A DNA stretch of 64,000 nt from CAWBBA01 sp963741625 (GCA_963741625.1 CAVUIT010000022.1:89214-153213); one strand, 5' to 3'; numbered from the stretch's first letter, positions 8,872-18,623 are shown. The notes: generated by a model not told the origin, from the letters alone. Numbers and translations are program-made.

Positions 8872-10041
8872 TCAACTCTCCAGGGAGGAGGCCTTTGCGA
8901 CAACGGCTCTTGCCGCGTCATCCAGGGAAGGTATCATCTCTATCGGGAGGCCGGATTGCTCAAATAGGGAAAGGCCCTCCTCGATGTTTGTCCCTTCGAT
9001 CCTGGCTATGACCGGGAGGGCTGTTCCACGCTGTTTGATGGCCTTGATGACCCCGCGGGCGAGCACGTCGCATCTAAGTATCCCGCCGAAGATATTGATG
9101 AAAATCACCTTCACATTCTTATCATCCAGGAGAATACTCATAGCGTCAGCTACAACCTGCTCACTTGCGCCGCCGCCCACATCCAGAAAATTGGCAGGAG
9201 ATCCCCCGTGGAGCGAAATCAGGTCAAGGGTTGCCATTGCAAGGCCCGCGCCGTTGACTATGCATCCGATGTCGCCGTTGAGTCTTATATAACTCAGGCC
9301 GTTCTTCCGGGCTGACAACTCGAGCAGGTCCTCCTGGGACCTGTCACGCAAGCGCTCCATCTCCGGATGCCGGAAGAGCGCATGATCGTCGAGGTTGATC
9401 TTTGCATCCAGCGCAATGACCCGATCCCCTGAAATGATCAGAGGATTGATCTCAGCCAGGGAGCAATCGTATTCCACAAAGACCTGGTAGAGTACCGTGA
9501 TGATCTTCATGATCTGTACCGCCAGGGTCTTGTCGTCGGAAAGCCGATACGCCATGGCACGGGCCTGGTACGGAGCAAGCCCCCTCACAGGGTCCACGCT
9601 TATGGTGAAGATCTTCTCCGGAGAACCACTCGCAAGGGCCTCTATCTCAACTCCGCCTGCAAGGCTCGACATGATTGTGACCCGGCCCGTATTCCTGTCC
9701 AGCACAACCCCGAGGTACATCTCCCGGTCTATGGGTAGCACCTCCTCTATCAGGAGGGCGCTGACAGGCTTGCCTTGAGGGCCGGTCTGGCTGGTGACAA
9801 GCGTTTGCCCAAGGATCTGAGCGGCTCTGGCGCGAATGTCCTCAGCCATGGAGACAACTGCCACGCCACCGGCCTTCCCCCTACCCCCGGAATGAACCTG
9901 GGCCTTGAGCACCACCTTGTCGCTCTTGAGCTGCCGAGCTGAAATCAGGGCCTCAAGGGGATCGTAACAGATTGCTCCCTTGGGAATCGCAACCCCCCGA
10001 CAACACAACAACTCCTTAGACTGGTATTCGTGAAGATTCAT
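8872..10041 (-). CDS. sucC: Succinyl-CoA synthetase beta subunit
   Basis: ATP-grasp subunit of succinyl-CoA synthetase. Typical blocks are MNLHEYQSKELL at the N-terminus, KAQVHSGGRGKAGGV near residues 46-60, EYDCSLAEINPLI, the GAGLAMATLDLI loop, and NIFGGILRCD near the C-terminus. Its 389 residues match the family. It is the first gene of the - strand operon, so its promoter should lie in the roughly 590-bp non-coding stretch above 10041. Confidence 0.95.
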   Translation of the reverse strand: MNLHEYQSKELLCCRGVAIPKGAICYDPLEALISARQLKSDKVVLKAQVHSGGRGKAGGVAVVSMAEDIRARAAQILGQTLVTSQTGPQGKPVSALLIEEVLPIDREMYLGVVLDRNTGRVTIMSSLAGGVEIEALASGSPEKIFTISVDPVRGLAPYQARAMAYRLSDDKTLAVQIMKIITVLYQVFVEYDCSLAEINPLIISGDRVIALDAKINLDDHALFRHPEMERLRDRSQEDLLELSARKNGLSYIRLNGDIGCIVNGAGLAMATLDLISLHGGSPANFLDVGGGASEQVVADAMSILLDDKNVKVIFINIFGGILRCDVLARGVIKAIKQRGTALPVIARIEGTNIEEGLSLFEQSGLPIEMIPSLDDAARAVVAKASSLES

Positions 10042-10633
10042 GAACCACTCGCCTCCAATACTCTAGGCCGCAGCCCATCCGGTCAAAATGGGTTTGAACG
10101 GCTCCCAGCTTCGGGAGCCCTCAACCCTTTATCTGAAGGCAAGTTCCATAGTGTGGCGCCCCACCTTCAGAACAAATTGCTATAGCGTTCCATCAGGATT
10201 TGCCAAAACTTCCCTTCGAGATGGAACAAGCCGATCCGATAGGCTGTAGAGCAGGATGCGTGCCAAACTGAGGGTCTGCCTGTGACACTCGCCTAAGTGC
10301 CCTTAACAAAAGGATAATAGACATAATCGCGGTCTAAGATGTCAGATGTTAAAGCGCCTCGAGGTTGTAGGGGCTGGGGGTGTTACACACAGTTGTTAGT
10401 GGTCTCAGCGATAACACTCCGAGAATACAGGGGACCTTCTGGGCCGTCCCCACCCATCTGGACGAGGGCCACGCGCCTCTCGATTTTCCTAACGCCCACA
10501 ATTTGAGGCTCATCCGCTATATTTGGCTTGCGCGAAGACGGAAGCAGCGTATTATCTGGAAGCGAAACCCGAGAGCGTGTTTATCTGGAAACCATCTGAA
10601 CAGAAATTAGCCGTCACAGATCGGAGCCACCGC
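10042..10633. other. Divergent intergenic region upstream of sucC
   Basis: About 590 bp with no convincing gene; an in-frame leftward extension of the cupin ORF to 10523 lacks family similarity. It should contain the sucC operon promoter on -, but I cannot pick one confidently. A CCTAACGCC stretch near 10486 followed by TTGAGGCTCA could be a worn attC-like end upstream of the cupin gene, which is speculative. Confidence 0.3.
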
Positions 10634-10999
10634 ATGGCATATCGCCCGATCAACACCGCCGGGAAGTTTACACAGTTCTCCGAGCACTGGTCGCCGAAGA
10701 TCATCGCGCAGATGAACCATTACCACTTCAAACTGGTAAGGTTGCAAGCGGAGTTCGTGTGGCATGACCACAAGGACACCGACGAGGTGTTTATCGTGAT
10801 CGAGGGCGAGATGACCATTCATTTTCGGGACGGCGATGTGTCCGTGAGGAAGGGCGAACCGTTCGTCATTCCGAAAGGAGTCGAACACAAGACCTCGGCG
10901 AAGACTGAGTGCAGTGCCATGCTTGTTGAAGCTGCGGGTACGGTAAACACCGGCGATGCCGGTGGAGAGGCGACTGCGCCCGCCGACGCGTGGATATAG
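10634..10999 (+). CDS. Small cupin-domain protein
   Basis: About 121 residues forming one cupin barrel. Cupin motif 1 is seen as WHDHKDTDEVFIVIEGEM and motif 2 as FVIPKGVEHKT, so the metal-binding His/His/Glu/His set is present. The internal ATG at 10634 is preferred because family members begin with a short MxYPIN-like segment matching MAYRPINTAGKF. Function is unknown; such stand-alone cupins are often annotated as sugar or mannose-6-phosphate isomerase-like without proof. An attC-like hairpin follows its stop codon at once, suggesting it is a mobile cassette. Confidence 0.8.
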   Translation: MAYRPINTAGKFTQFSEHWSPKIIAQMNHYHFKLVRLQAEFVWHDHKDTDEVFIVIEGEMTIHFRDGDVSVRKGEPFVIPKGVEHKTSAKTECSAMLVEAAGTVNTGDAGGEATAPADAWI

Positions 11000-11002
11000 G
11001 TG

Positions 11003-11105
11003 ACGGCTAACCCCCGGTTCGAGTGGACCGGCCAACAGTGTTGCTGTTGGCTACCCTCGGCGCTTCGTGCCTTGGCGGCCGCTCAACCGGATCGGTGGGG
11101 GACCA
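11003..11105 (+). repeat. attC-like imperfect hairpin between two small genes
   Basis: CCGGTTCGAGTGG (11014-11026) pairs with CCGCTCAACCGG (11079-11090), leaving one unpaired base on one arm. An inner pair CCAACAG/CTGTTGG (11032-11038, 11044-11050) makes a second hairpin. Imperfect symmetry with an extrahelical base, GGCTAAC at the left edge, and placement just after a stop codon and just before the next gene are attC features. The right-hand GTTRRRY core is not clean (GGTGGGG), so it may be degenerate. Confidence 0.45.
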
Positions 11106-11118
11106 GGAGGCATCATTC

Positions 11119-11808
11119 TTGGATCCAGAAGTGACACCAGTTGTATTCACGCCAAACAACGAACCGTACCTCGGGCGCAAGCTGCTCTTTCACTTCGATC
11201 AACTCATCAGTTCCGCCATGGAGCAGAATGCTGTCACTGCACCCACATCTCATGGCCGGACACTCACCGATCATCAGCGCATGGCGTGTCAAGTTATCGC
11301 GCAGGCGCTCAGCATCACACTTTCCATCCGGGAACTCATTCGACAGGGTTATTTATTTGGCGCGCACGTTCTCCTCCGCGCTTTGGTAGAGCGGGCGGCA
11401 ATCCTCCTCTATCTACATTTACTTCCAGAGGAAATCGAGAAATTGAAGCTGGGCTGGCACCAAAAAGATGCTCCCAGCCTAGCAAAGATGTTCGAAACTA
11501 TTCAAAGCAAAGAGCAGAGCGATTCAGTTGTTCGAGGAAGTGATTTAACGGCAGCTATGAACAGTCTCTTGCATGCAAAACCCGATTCCGCTCCGTGGAA
11601 TTTGGTGTCCCTCGGCGAAAAAGGAGTTGGTCATGCAGTTTCCAAGATACTGAACCGTCCTGAGCTATGTGACGATCTCTGCACAAACGTCATTCCTTGG
11701 CTTGCTGTCATTCAGGCCATGATGGCAGCCTATTTCTCGCATGAACCTGCCACCCAAGAAGGCGCTCCAGGCGACGTCGCCGCTAACGCGGCGCCGCGCC
11801 TGAGCTAG
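11119..11808 (+). CDS. Hypothetical protein, DUF5677-like helical
   Basis: About 229 residues, predicted mostly helical and cytoplasmic. The LLRALVERAAILLYLHLLPE segment resembles a family of proteins (DUF5677-type) with a conserved LLRaxxE motif; this is from memory and weak. TTG 11119 is preferred because CAGGAGG lies at good spacing, and the region upstream to 11023 overlaps the attC-like hairpin. The stop codon lies within a GC-rich segment starting GCTAACGCGG that may be the next attC-like end. No function can be given. Confidence 0.6.
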   Translation: MDPEVTPVVFTPNNEPYLGRKLLFHFDQLISSAMEQNAVTAPTSHGRTLTDHQRMACQVIAQALSITLSIRELIRQGYLFGAHVLLRALVERAAILLYLHLLPEEIEKLKLGWHQKDAPSLAKMFETIQSKEQSDSVVRGSDLTAAMNSLLHAKPDSAPWNLVSLGEKGVGHAVSKILNRPELCDDLCTNVIPWLAVIQAMMAAYFSHEPATQEGAPGDVAANAAPRLS

Positions 11809-12032
11809 TTCGTTCGCCCGCTACTCGAATGTCCAGTGCTTGCGGGTGCCACTACTTATTGACCCAACTCAGGTCTTCCTATCCGACACATTGCGCCGCA
11901 TAGCCATGCACAAGGTCCGAGGACCGGATTACAGGTCCCGTACAGCCCTTTCTATGTCACATCACGCTTCCATTCCCGGATACAAGATTACGGCACCCCT
12001 TCATCTGACTTTTCCGGAACTACGCAAAAAAA

Positions 12033-12068
12033 AGCCGGGGTGTCTTCACTTAGGGAGACACCCCGGCT
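12033..12068 (-). terminator. Rho-independent terminator of the glycan-locus - strand transcript
   Basis: A 13-bp perfect stem (12033-12045 with 12056-12068, AGCCGGGGTGTCT) and a 10-nt loop. On the - strand it is followed by eight T (plus-strand A at 12026-12033). It lies just beyond the stop of the radical SAM gene ending at 12096, the last gene of the leftward locus. Confidence 0.9.
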
Positions 12069-12095
12069 CGTTTTCCCGCAAACTGTGTGGGTCAA

Positions 12096-13487
12096 TCAGC
12101 TCTGGCGAAAACCGCGAAATCTTGAGTCTTGATCCAAATATAGCCGCCGTGCTTCCTCCAACGTCAATTCAAGTTTCCTGTTGTAATAATTTCTGATCAG
12201 CCGGCTATTCGCATCAAGAAGAGCTTGATGGAATTCCTCGTCGGTCAATTCGGTAAAATTTACCGAGACCAGGTCCGAATTTAGGTGCTTGCGTTCGTAG
12301 AACTCCTCGACATCCTTGAGTAAGCCGGTCTTAATCGCGTGGTAATAGAGTGCGCTACCAGGATAAGGCGTGACCGGTCTGATGGTTCTCATCTGGGCGC
12401 CGTCGTCGTGCTTGAGCAGAAACTCCACATCTTTTTGCAACGTCTCGCGATTATCCCCCAGGTTGCCGAAAATGATGTTGAGGCCTGGGCTGATGCCCGC
12501 ATTCAAGGTCTCCTCGATTCCGCGGACTATCTGCTTGACCGTGAGCCCCTTTTGCATTTTCTTAAGAACCTGGTCCTCCATAGCTTCGATGCCATAGTTG
12601 ATAAAGACGCAGCCCGCCCTTTTCATCAGTTCGAGCAGTTCACTCCTCGCGTAGTTGAGTCTGCCGTTACAGGACCACTTGAATTCCAAACCCGATCTCA
12701 GGAAGTCCTCGCAAAGCGCGGTTGCGCGCTTCACGGAAGACATGAGTAACTCGTCGGAAAAGCCGAAGTATGTGATGCGATAGGTCTGTTGTAGGTATCT
12801 TATTTCTTCGATAATGCTCTCGCTGCTTCGTGGACGGAAACCTTCATCCATCCGATAACAGAAGGTGCAAGTGAACGTACAACCGCGGCCCGTGAGGATC
12901 GGCATCACGAAATCCGTTACGGAGCAGTTGGGCAGCCGCAATAGTCGATAATAATCTATCGGGAATAGATCATACGCGGGCAATGGCAGGCTATCGACAT
13001 CCTCGACAAGAGGGCGTCGCTCATTGACCTCGACGCTGTCCCCTTCCCTGAAAGCGATACCCGCTACGGTGCTCAGCGACCGTTGGCTCCCGAGGGCCTC
13101 AAAAAGATTGACTATGGTTTCTTCACCCTCACCGATGACCACTGCATCGGCACCGGTCTTCTGGAGAAAATACTCAGGTTCGGGTGAGGGGCCGTGCCCG
13201 CCCAGGACATAAAACGGCCTGTTTCTAGCAGCGTTTATGGCTCTCGACAGATCGAGAAGCTTGCGGTACTGGTAATATCCGGCAATGACGCCGACACCCA
13301 CGACGTCGAAGTGGTGGCTGTCAAGCGTTTCTGTCAAGTGAGCATCGGGGTAATGGTGAACATCCTGATTGTATATGACTACCTCGTGGCCGGCTCGGCG
13401 CAACACGGCCGCGATGTAAGCGATCCCCTGCGGAAACCAATGGATGAATGATTCGTTGTCGTAGACCACTAGCAAGGCTCTTGCCAT
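12096..13487 (-). CDS. B12-binding radical SAM protein
   Basis: 463 residues: an N-terminal cobalamin-binding Rossmann domain (GEGEETIVNLFEAL near residues 118-131), then a radical SAM core with the cluster motif GCTFTCTFC (Cx3Cx2C). Members of this group perform radical methylation or C-C chemistry on sugars, lipids or peptides; the substrate here is not visible. It overlaps the preceding epimerase gene by about 19 bp, so the two are co-translated. It is the terminal gene of the leftward operon, ending before a strong terminator. Confidence 0.85.
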   Translation of the reverse strand: MARALLVVYDNESFIHWFPQGIAYIAAVLRRAGHEVVIYNQDVHHYPDAHLTETLDSHHFDVVGVGVIAGYYQYRKLLDLSRAINAARNRPFYVLGGHGPSPEPEYFLQKTGADAVVIGEGEETIVNLFEALGSQRSLSTVAGIAFREGDSVEVNERRPLVEDVDSLPLPAYDLFPIDYYRLLRLPNCSVTDFVMPILTGRGCTFTCTFCYRMDEGFRPRSSESIIEEIRYLQQTYRITYFGFSDELLMSSVKRATALCEDFLRSGLEFKWSCNGRLNYARSELLELMKRAGCVFINYGIEAMEDQVLKKMQKGLTVKQIVRGIEETLNAGISPGLNIIFGNLGDNRETLQKDVEFLLKHDDGAQMRTIRPVTPYPGSALYYHAIKTGLLKDVEEFYERKHLNSDLVSVNFTELTDEEFHQALLDANSRLIRNYYNRKLELTLEEARRLYLDQDSRFRGFRQS

Positions 13488-14644
13488 GCTACCTCCCGGT
13501 GAAATCGTTTGCGCAAGAGCGCCTCATCTAGTTTGATTTCTCTGAGCTTACCTATTATCCGATCTGTGGCTTGGCCGTCTCCGTAAGGATTCACGAGATC
13601 CGAAAGGCTTGCCTTTAACTCCGCTGAAAGAGCCTTCTTGATGCCGTCCGCAATCGCAGTTTGGGCGTAGCCCACGTCTATTACGTTCTTGCCTCTCAAT
13701 CGACCGCTCTGCCTGTTTCCGATGTTCACAACAGGCAGCTTAAAAGAGGCTGCTTCAATAATTCCTGAGGAAGAATTGCCGACCATGGCAGCCGCATGGC
13801 TCATAAGACTGAAATAGCCCTGTGTTCCGAGGCTGGCCACAATTTGACTGCGCGGCTCATACCGCACGGCAAACTCATGAATCATCTCAGTGATAAGATG
13901 ATTTTGCGTGTCAGCGTTCGGATAAGTGAATATCACACCACAATCCAACTCCTCCAACGCGGACAAAAGCCCACTCATCTGCGCTTCGGTCTCATCGAAC
14001 TCGAGGGTGACCGGGTGATAGGTCACAAGGAGCGTACGGTCCGAGAGCGATAGTCCGTACAGTTCCTTCAATTCTTGGGGGTCCAATAAATGAATTGCAG
14101 ACAAATTGTCCAGGCTCGGGGCTCCGCTTACCACCACTCGCCACGGCTCTTCGCCCATCTGTATGATCCGACGGGCGTAACCTTCAGTCGAGGCGAAGTG
14201 CAAGTGACTCATTTTAGTTATTGCGTGGCGGATCAATTCGTCGATAGCCCCCTCGGTAAACTCCCCGCCATGAATATGCGCCACGGGAATCTTGAAAGTT
14301 AACGAAGCCGCAACAGCCGCCAGCATTTCGAGGCGATCACCCAAAACCAGCAGAATGTCGGGACGGTAACGAGCATATGACTCAGCGAACCCCATGACTC
14401 CGACACCAAGCGACTTGGCCAGGCCCTCAGACGTGTCGGACATCAGCAGCATTTCAATTCGATCACCGATCTCGAAGCCGTCTTGCTCTATCGTTTTGAC
14501 AGTGAACTCGAATTGATGGGCCAGATGCATGCCCGTGACGATCAGGTGCAGTTTCAGTTCCGGATCTTGCTGCAGGCGCCGCAGTATGGGCAAATAGATC
14601 CCGTAATCGGATCGGCTTCCGGTAACGACCCCTATCGTCCTCAT
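13469..14644 (-). CDS. legG: Hydrolysing UDP/GDP-GlcNAc-type 2-epimerase (NeuC/LegG family), copy 1
   Basis: Releases the nucleotide and inverts C2 of an NDP-HexNAc to give the hexose precursor of a nonulosonic acid. It begins MRTIGVVTGSRSDYG, the nucleotide-binding motif of NeuC/LegG, with LVLGDRLEMLAA, HIHGGEFTEGAIDE and GNSSSGIIEA further on. At 391 residues it has full length and, unlike the second copy at 22574-23762, no frameshift. It sits two genes from the LegB- and PtmE-like genes, which favours the legionaminate (GDP) route over sialate. Confidence 0.88.
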   Translation of the reverse strand: MRTIGVVTGSRSDYGIYLPILRRLQQDPELKLHLIVTGMHLAHQFEFTVKTIEQDGFEIGDRIEMLLMSDTSEGLAKSLGVGVMGFAESYARYRPDILLVLGDRLEMLAAVAASLTFKIPVAHIHGGEFTEGAIDELIRHAITKMSHLHFASTEGYARRIIQMGEEPWRVVVSGAPSLDNLSAIHLLDPQELKELYGLSLSDRTLLVTYHPVTLEFDETEAQMSGLLSALEELDCGVIFTYPNADTQNHLITEMIHEFAVRYEPRSQIVASLGTQGYFSLMSHAAAMVGNSSSGIIEAASFKLPVVNIGNRQSGRLRGKNVIDVGYAQTAIADGIKKALSAELKASLSDLVNPYGDGQATDRIIGKLREIKLDEALLRKRFHREVAWQEPC

Positions 14645-14732
14645 GAGACGAGCTCCAAGGAGTCAGGTAAATGGTATAGGTTCATCGGCAAACGGTTCGC
14701 GCAGCTATCGGAATTCGGGGATCGGTGGTTAC

Positions 14733-14845
14733 AGTAGTTGCCAAGAATAATCTCCATTTGGCCATCGTAGGTAGAGAATCCCAAAAGGCTCACCGTGCCC
14801 GACGTTCTTGCCGTCATTCCGGCTAAAGCAGGAATCCATCCGGCA
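14733..14845. repeat. Interspersed intergenic repeat, copy A
   Basis: The gap between the epimerase and dehydratase genes carries AGTTGCCAAGAATAAT and later TTCTTGCCGTCATTCC. The same two landmarks in the same order occur at 34001-34095 (AGTTGCCAAAAATAAT, TTCTTGCCGTCATTCC). They look like diverged copies of one intergenic repeat family. Confidence 0.5.
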
Positions 14846-14900
14846 AACGCGAGACTGCCCATCAAGATAGCAGTATTACTCGTTTGATAGTACATTGGTA

Positions 14901-15896
14901 TTAGGTGACGTACGCTGCGGATTTGTACAAATCGATGTTGTGCTGCATCCAATCGATAGTCTTTAACAAGCCCTGCTCCAGAGTGTGTCTCGGCTCCCAA
15001 CCGGTGATGTCCCGAGCTTTCCGGCTATCCGCACACAGCCGATATACTTCGCTCTTGTCGGGTCGCCCCCGCTCGTCCTTAGATTCGATGAGCATATCTT
15101 TGCCAAGCAGCCGCAAAATCGTGCCGGCCAACTCTTTGATGGAGATCTCTTGACCGGTACCCAGGTTCATCACTTCACCGACCGCTCCCTGACTATCCCC
15201 AGCCAGAACAAAGCCATCGACCGTATCGGCAACGTAGTTCAGGTCTCGGGTGGGCTCCAGGTTCCCTAGGTGAAGAGAGGGTTCTTTGAGTGCTTGGCTT
15301 ATTATAGTAGGTATGATTGCTCTGGCTGACTGTCTCGGCCCGTAACAGTTGAAAGGGCGAACGGTCGTGACGGGGAGTCCGTACGACAGATGAAAGGCCT
15401 CGGCCATCTTGTCTGCCGCTATTTTGCTGGCCGAATAAGGAGACTGTCCTTGTAGGGGATGCGTCTCGTCGATGGGAACGTATTGGGCGGTTCCGTAAAC
15501 CTCACTGGTCGAAGTATGCACCACCACTGAGACATCGGCAGTAACGGCTTCGTGAAGCACGTTCAAAGTCCCTACCACATTTGTTTGCACGTAGGAAAGA
15601 GGGGCACGGTATGAATAGGGGATAGCGATCAGAGCTGCCAGGTGGAAGACTGTGTCAACTCCGCGCATTGCATCGTGTATGGTATCGCGATCTCGCACAT
15701 CACCGAGAATGACCTCGATGGAATCTTTCGCAGGTGAATTGTCGAGCCATCCCCATGAATTGGATGAGTTATATCGGATGAGCGCCCTTGTTCGGGCCCC
15801 CAGTGCCGCCAAGCGCTCAGCAAGGTGACTGCCGATAAAGCCGCCGGCCCCGGTTACCAGGACCGACCTCCGTCTTAAATCCGGGGCCGGTTTCAC
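14901..15896 (-). CDS. legB: NAD-dependent sugar 4,6-dehydratase (LegB-like)
   Basis: 331-residue extended short-chain dehydrogenase. The Rossmann motif is TGAGGFIGSHL near residues 15-25; catalytic residues appear as the TSTSEVYG serine/threonine and YSASK. It probably converts an NDP-GlcNAc to the 4-keto-6-deoxy sugar. Its start overlaps the end of the PtmE-like gene by four bases (ATGA-type coupling). That pairing is the first step of the GDP-sugar route to legionaminic acid in Campylobacter-type loci. A GDP-mannose or dTDP-glucose dehydratase role cannot be excluded. Confidence 0.8.
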   Translation of the reverse strand: MKPAPDLRRRSVLVTGAGGFIGSHLAERLAALGARTRALIRYNSSNSWGWLDNSPAKDSIEVILGDVRDRDTIHDAMRGVDTVFHLAALIAIPYSYRAPLSYVQTNVVGTLNVLHEAVTADVSVVVHTSTSEVYGTAQYVPIDETHPLQGQSPYSASKIAADKMAEAFHLSYGLPVTTVRPFNCYGPRQSARAIIPTIISQALKEPSLHLGNLEPTRDLNYVADTVDGFVLAGDSQGAVGEVMNLGTGQEISIKELAGTILRLLGKDMLIESKDERGRPDKSEVYRLCADSRKARDITGWEPRHTLEQGLLKTIDWMQHNIDLYKSAAYVT

Positions 15897-16981
15897 AGCT
15901 CCCCTTTCGCAAAATCAGTTAATGCCCTCTCGTAGTCCTCCGGCCTTCCGATGTCCTGCCAATACTCCCGGACGGGGAAACTCACCACCCGATAGTGTTC
16001 TTGCAGGAGGCGCCTGACAAGATCAGGTATGTCGTAACGCTGCCCCTGCGGGACCAGGCCACAGACCCCCGGATTGAGAAGGTAGATGCCGGCATTGATA
16101 AACTGACTGATAACCGGCTTCTCAGATATTCCCGTGATTTCAACGCCGTTGCTCTCAATCACTCCATAAGGGACCTCGATGTCGTACTGCTTGACGGCAA
16201 TTGTCATGTCGGCCGCGTGATCTTCATGGAAATTCAACATCGCACGAAAATCGACTGACGTCAGGACGTCTCCATTAATTACGAGCAGCGGTTCCCGACA
16301 GTCAGCCAAACGGCATAGCGCCCCGGCTGTTCCGAGAGGCTCGCATTCTCCCACGTAACTCATATGCACGCCGTGCTCCCGTCCGTCACCGAAATATTTT
16401 TCGATAACCTCTCCTTTGTAGTGGGTGGTGACGTGCACGCTGCGAATTCCTGATTCCCGAAGCTGGCCTATTATCAGTTCCAGGAGGGGCTTGTCACCGA
16501 CCGGGAGCATGGGCTTGGGAAGGGCCTCGGTGAGCGGCCGTAAGCGATTCCCGAATCCTCCGGCCATGACCACGGCTTGTAGCGAAAGCTCTTCGGGTTC
16601 CACCAAGTCGCGGAACAACACCAGATCCACCAACCGCTGGTGGCCGTCAACCAGAGGAATGTGCCTCAGGAAGTCCTTTTTCATAGCCTGCAACAGCTCA
16701 GTCTCCGAGGTCCCAATCCGGGCCGTGACAGGCTTCGGATTGGGCTTGCAGGCGCGATTCTCCAGGAGGTCCTTGACCGGAGCTTCAAGGTCAAATGCCG
16801 CCAGTATAGCTCGCCGAATGTCACCATCCGTCACGGTTCCCAGCAGGTGGCGCTGCTCGTCCACCACAAGAGCAATTTCTTTGGCGTTGCGGTCAATGCA
16901 AGCCATGGCCTCTCTGATGCATGCGGTGGGAGGAATGCACAAGCTCTGAAGGTCTGAATACATCCTATCCTCAGTTGTCAT
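15893..16981 (-). CDS. ptmE: CBS-domain sugar nucleotidyltransferase (PtmE-like)
   Basis: 362 residues: tandem CBS motifs in the first ~120 (GTVTDGDIRRAI near residues 48-59), then a nucleotidyltransferase domain with the signature VVMAGGFGNRLRPLTEALPK and a conserved VINGDVLTSVDF metal-binding aspartate. This fusion is characteristic of PtmE, which makes GDP-glucosamine in legionaminic acid synthesis. Coupled to the LegB-like gene by overlap. Substrate specificity is inferred from architecture and context. Confidence 0.82.
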   Translation of the reverse strand: MTTEDRMYSDLQSLCIPPTACIREAMACIDRNAKEIALVVDEQRHLLGTVTDGDIRRAILAAFDLEAPVKDLLENRACKPNPKPVTARIGTSETELLQAMKKDFLRHIPLVDGHQRLVDLVLFRDLVEPEELSLQAVVMAGGFGNRLRPLTEALPKPMLPVGDKPLLELIIGQLRESGIRSVHVTTHYKGEVIEKYFGDGREHGVHMSYVGECEPLGTAGALCRLADCREPLLVINGDVLTSVDFRAMLNFHEDHAADMTIAVKQYDIEVPYGVIESNGVEITGISEKPVISQFINAGIYLLNPGVCGLVPQGQRYDIPDLVRRLLQEHYRVVSFPVREYWQDIGRPEDYERALTDFAKGEL

Positions 16982-17042
16982 TTCGTTGAAACGATGTCAT
17001 CGAGTCACAGTAATTCAAATACTTATATCAATTGCTATTCGA

Positions 17043-18623
17043 TCAGTCCACATGGTTGGTTCCGGAGGTGCAGCGGGGGGGCACATGGCTCGTTTTCAAA
17101 TGCGGAAGCTCCAGGCACAACAAACGGTCACAAATCGAGGACAAAAATTGCGGTTGTTGCCTCACCGTCTCCTCGGTCACTACTCCAACTCGGAGTTTCG
17201 CAGGAAAGTCGAAGGACTGATCCAAAAGGGCTGCAATATAAAGCAGTAGTCGCTCTTCATTGACCGGCATCAAGCTAAGAGCTTGATGCACAGCTTCGGG
17301 AAGACTCGACAGGTCAGGACAACGCACAAAGCCCTCCTTCAGAACCACATAATGAGGTTGTCCAATCACAATAGTGGGTTTCCCAAGTTGTATGGCTTCC
17401 CAGCCCGCTGTGCCATTGATTACACACGTGAATACAGCGCGTTTGATGAGAGACAGGCTGCTCTCAAAGGGTGAGACTAGGATGACACCAGGCAGCTTCT
17501 TGAGACTGGAGTAGAATCCCGAAGGTCTTTCTCCGAGGTTTGGGATATGCTCTTTCACCAGAAGAGACATGCCGAGAGGAAGGCTCTTGGCAAGTGCCTC
17601 CACTACCGCAAGTTGATTCGTGTGCATCGGCGCGCTTACGATAGTCGAGGCTTCAGGATCGAAGTGCAGCGGGTAATAGGCAAAAGGACCGGAAGGCAAA
17701 TATCCGGGAGTCTGAAACGTGCGATTGCGCAAACTCCAGCGAGCTCTCAAAGGCACGGAAACGCGAAGCTTGATCTCGTCCCATTTTCCCATATTACGCA
17801 GGGACGTTCGTCGGCCGCTGGTGAAAAAACGGACTGCCTTGCCAATTCTTACGGCCAGTCTAACGACGGCATCAGCGGCCGAAGTTGCATTTCTAACGCC
17901 AGTATCCTTGTAGGCATCGAAAAATGCCTCGTACGGATGAATACCAGTCCTGAACTGTTTGATGTAATCTCGGGCCGCGGGCAACTGATGGGCCAACAAC
18001 AATGGAGAGGCCAAGGCCCGTTCAAAGGTTCTCCGAACGGGCGCCAAGCTTCCATCAAGAGAGTCATCCAGTACGTACCTTGATCCCGTTCGGGCAGGGA
18101 AAATTTGGACAAAGGGAATTCGAAGGTGATGACAGAATATCCCGAGGGTATAAGAGATCGCATTGTCGACGAAGCCAACCAGAACCAGGTCCGGGCTCAA
18201 ACTTGTCAATCTGTCGAAACAGTAATTCAGCAAGCCAAAAACGTAACGGCGGAGCATCTCGTAATCGCGCACCTCGTCCGTCAAGCGACATCGTCTGAAG
18301 GGCCGACTTCCCGTGATAAAACCCTCGCTGATGTTACGGTCCGAAATTATGATCCTCTTGATCACTCCTGGGCCAAGCATAGCTTCGTAGTCGGCTAGAC
18401 GTTTTTCATCCCACGGGGTTGCGAGCCATTTCCGTTCCAATTGGTCAAGAGAATCCAGTGGAGATATTCGAGGATTCGAATAGCTCGACACTCGTTCAAA
18501 CGCTCCGAACGGACTCCAGGCTATACCCCCAATGCAAGCTTCGGGAACGCGGGTCTTTAACTCGGTGGCTATTCCAAGCGGCCACTCTAAAAAGACGTGG
18601 TTGAACTCGATGAAAACTTTCAT
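17043..18623 (-). CDS. Capsule-synthesis-like glycosyltransferase (Kps-type)
   Basis: 526 residues. The C-terminal half resembles the Capsule_synth group: YYPLHFDPEAST, then SLLVKEHIPNLGERP, and a nucleotide-site-like NGTAGWEAIQLGKPTIVIG near residues 415-435. The N-terminal half is not recognised. Probably a cytoplasmic transferase acting on an acidic sugar. It lies between the nonulosonate genes and a GNAT-like gene, all in the same direction. Confidence 0.7.
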   Translation of the reverse strand: MKVFIEFNHVFLEWPLGIATELKTRVPEACIGGIAWSPFGAFERVSSYSNPRISPLDSLDQLERKWLATPWDEKRLADYEAMLGPGVIKRIIISDRNISEGFITGSRPFRRCRLTDEVRDYEMLRRYVFGLLNYCFDRLTSLSPDLVLVGFVDNAISYTLGIFCHHLRIPFVQIFPARTGSRYVLDDSLDGSLAPVRRTFERALASPLLLAHQLPAARDYIKQFRTGIHPYEAFFDAYKDTGVRNATSAADAVVRLAVRIGKAVRFFTSGRRTSLRNMGKWDEIKLRVSVPLRARWSLRNRTFQTPGYLPSGPFAYYPLHFDPEASTIVSAPMHTNQLAVVEALAKSLPLGMSLLVKEHIPNLGERPSGFYSSLKKLPGVILVSPFESSLSLIKRAVFTCVINGTAGWEAIQLGKPTIVIGQPHYVVLKEGFVRCPDLSSLPEAVHQALSLMPVNEERLLLYIAALLDQSFDFPAKLRVGVVTEETVRQQPQFLSSICDRLLCLELPHLKTSHVPPRCTSGTNHVD

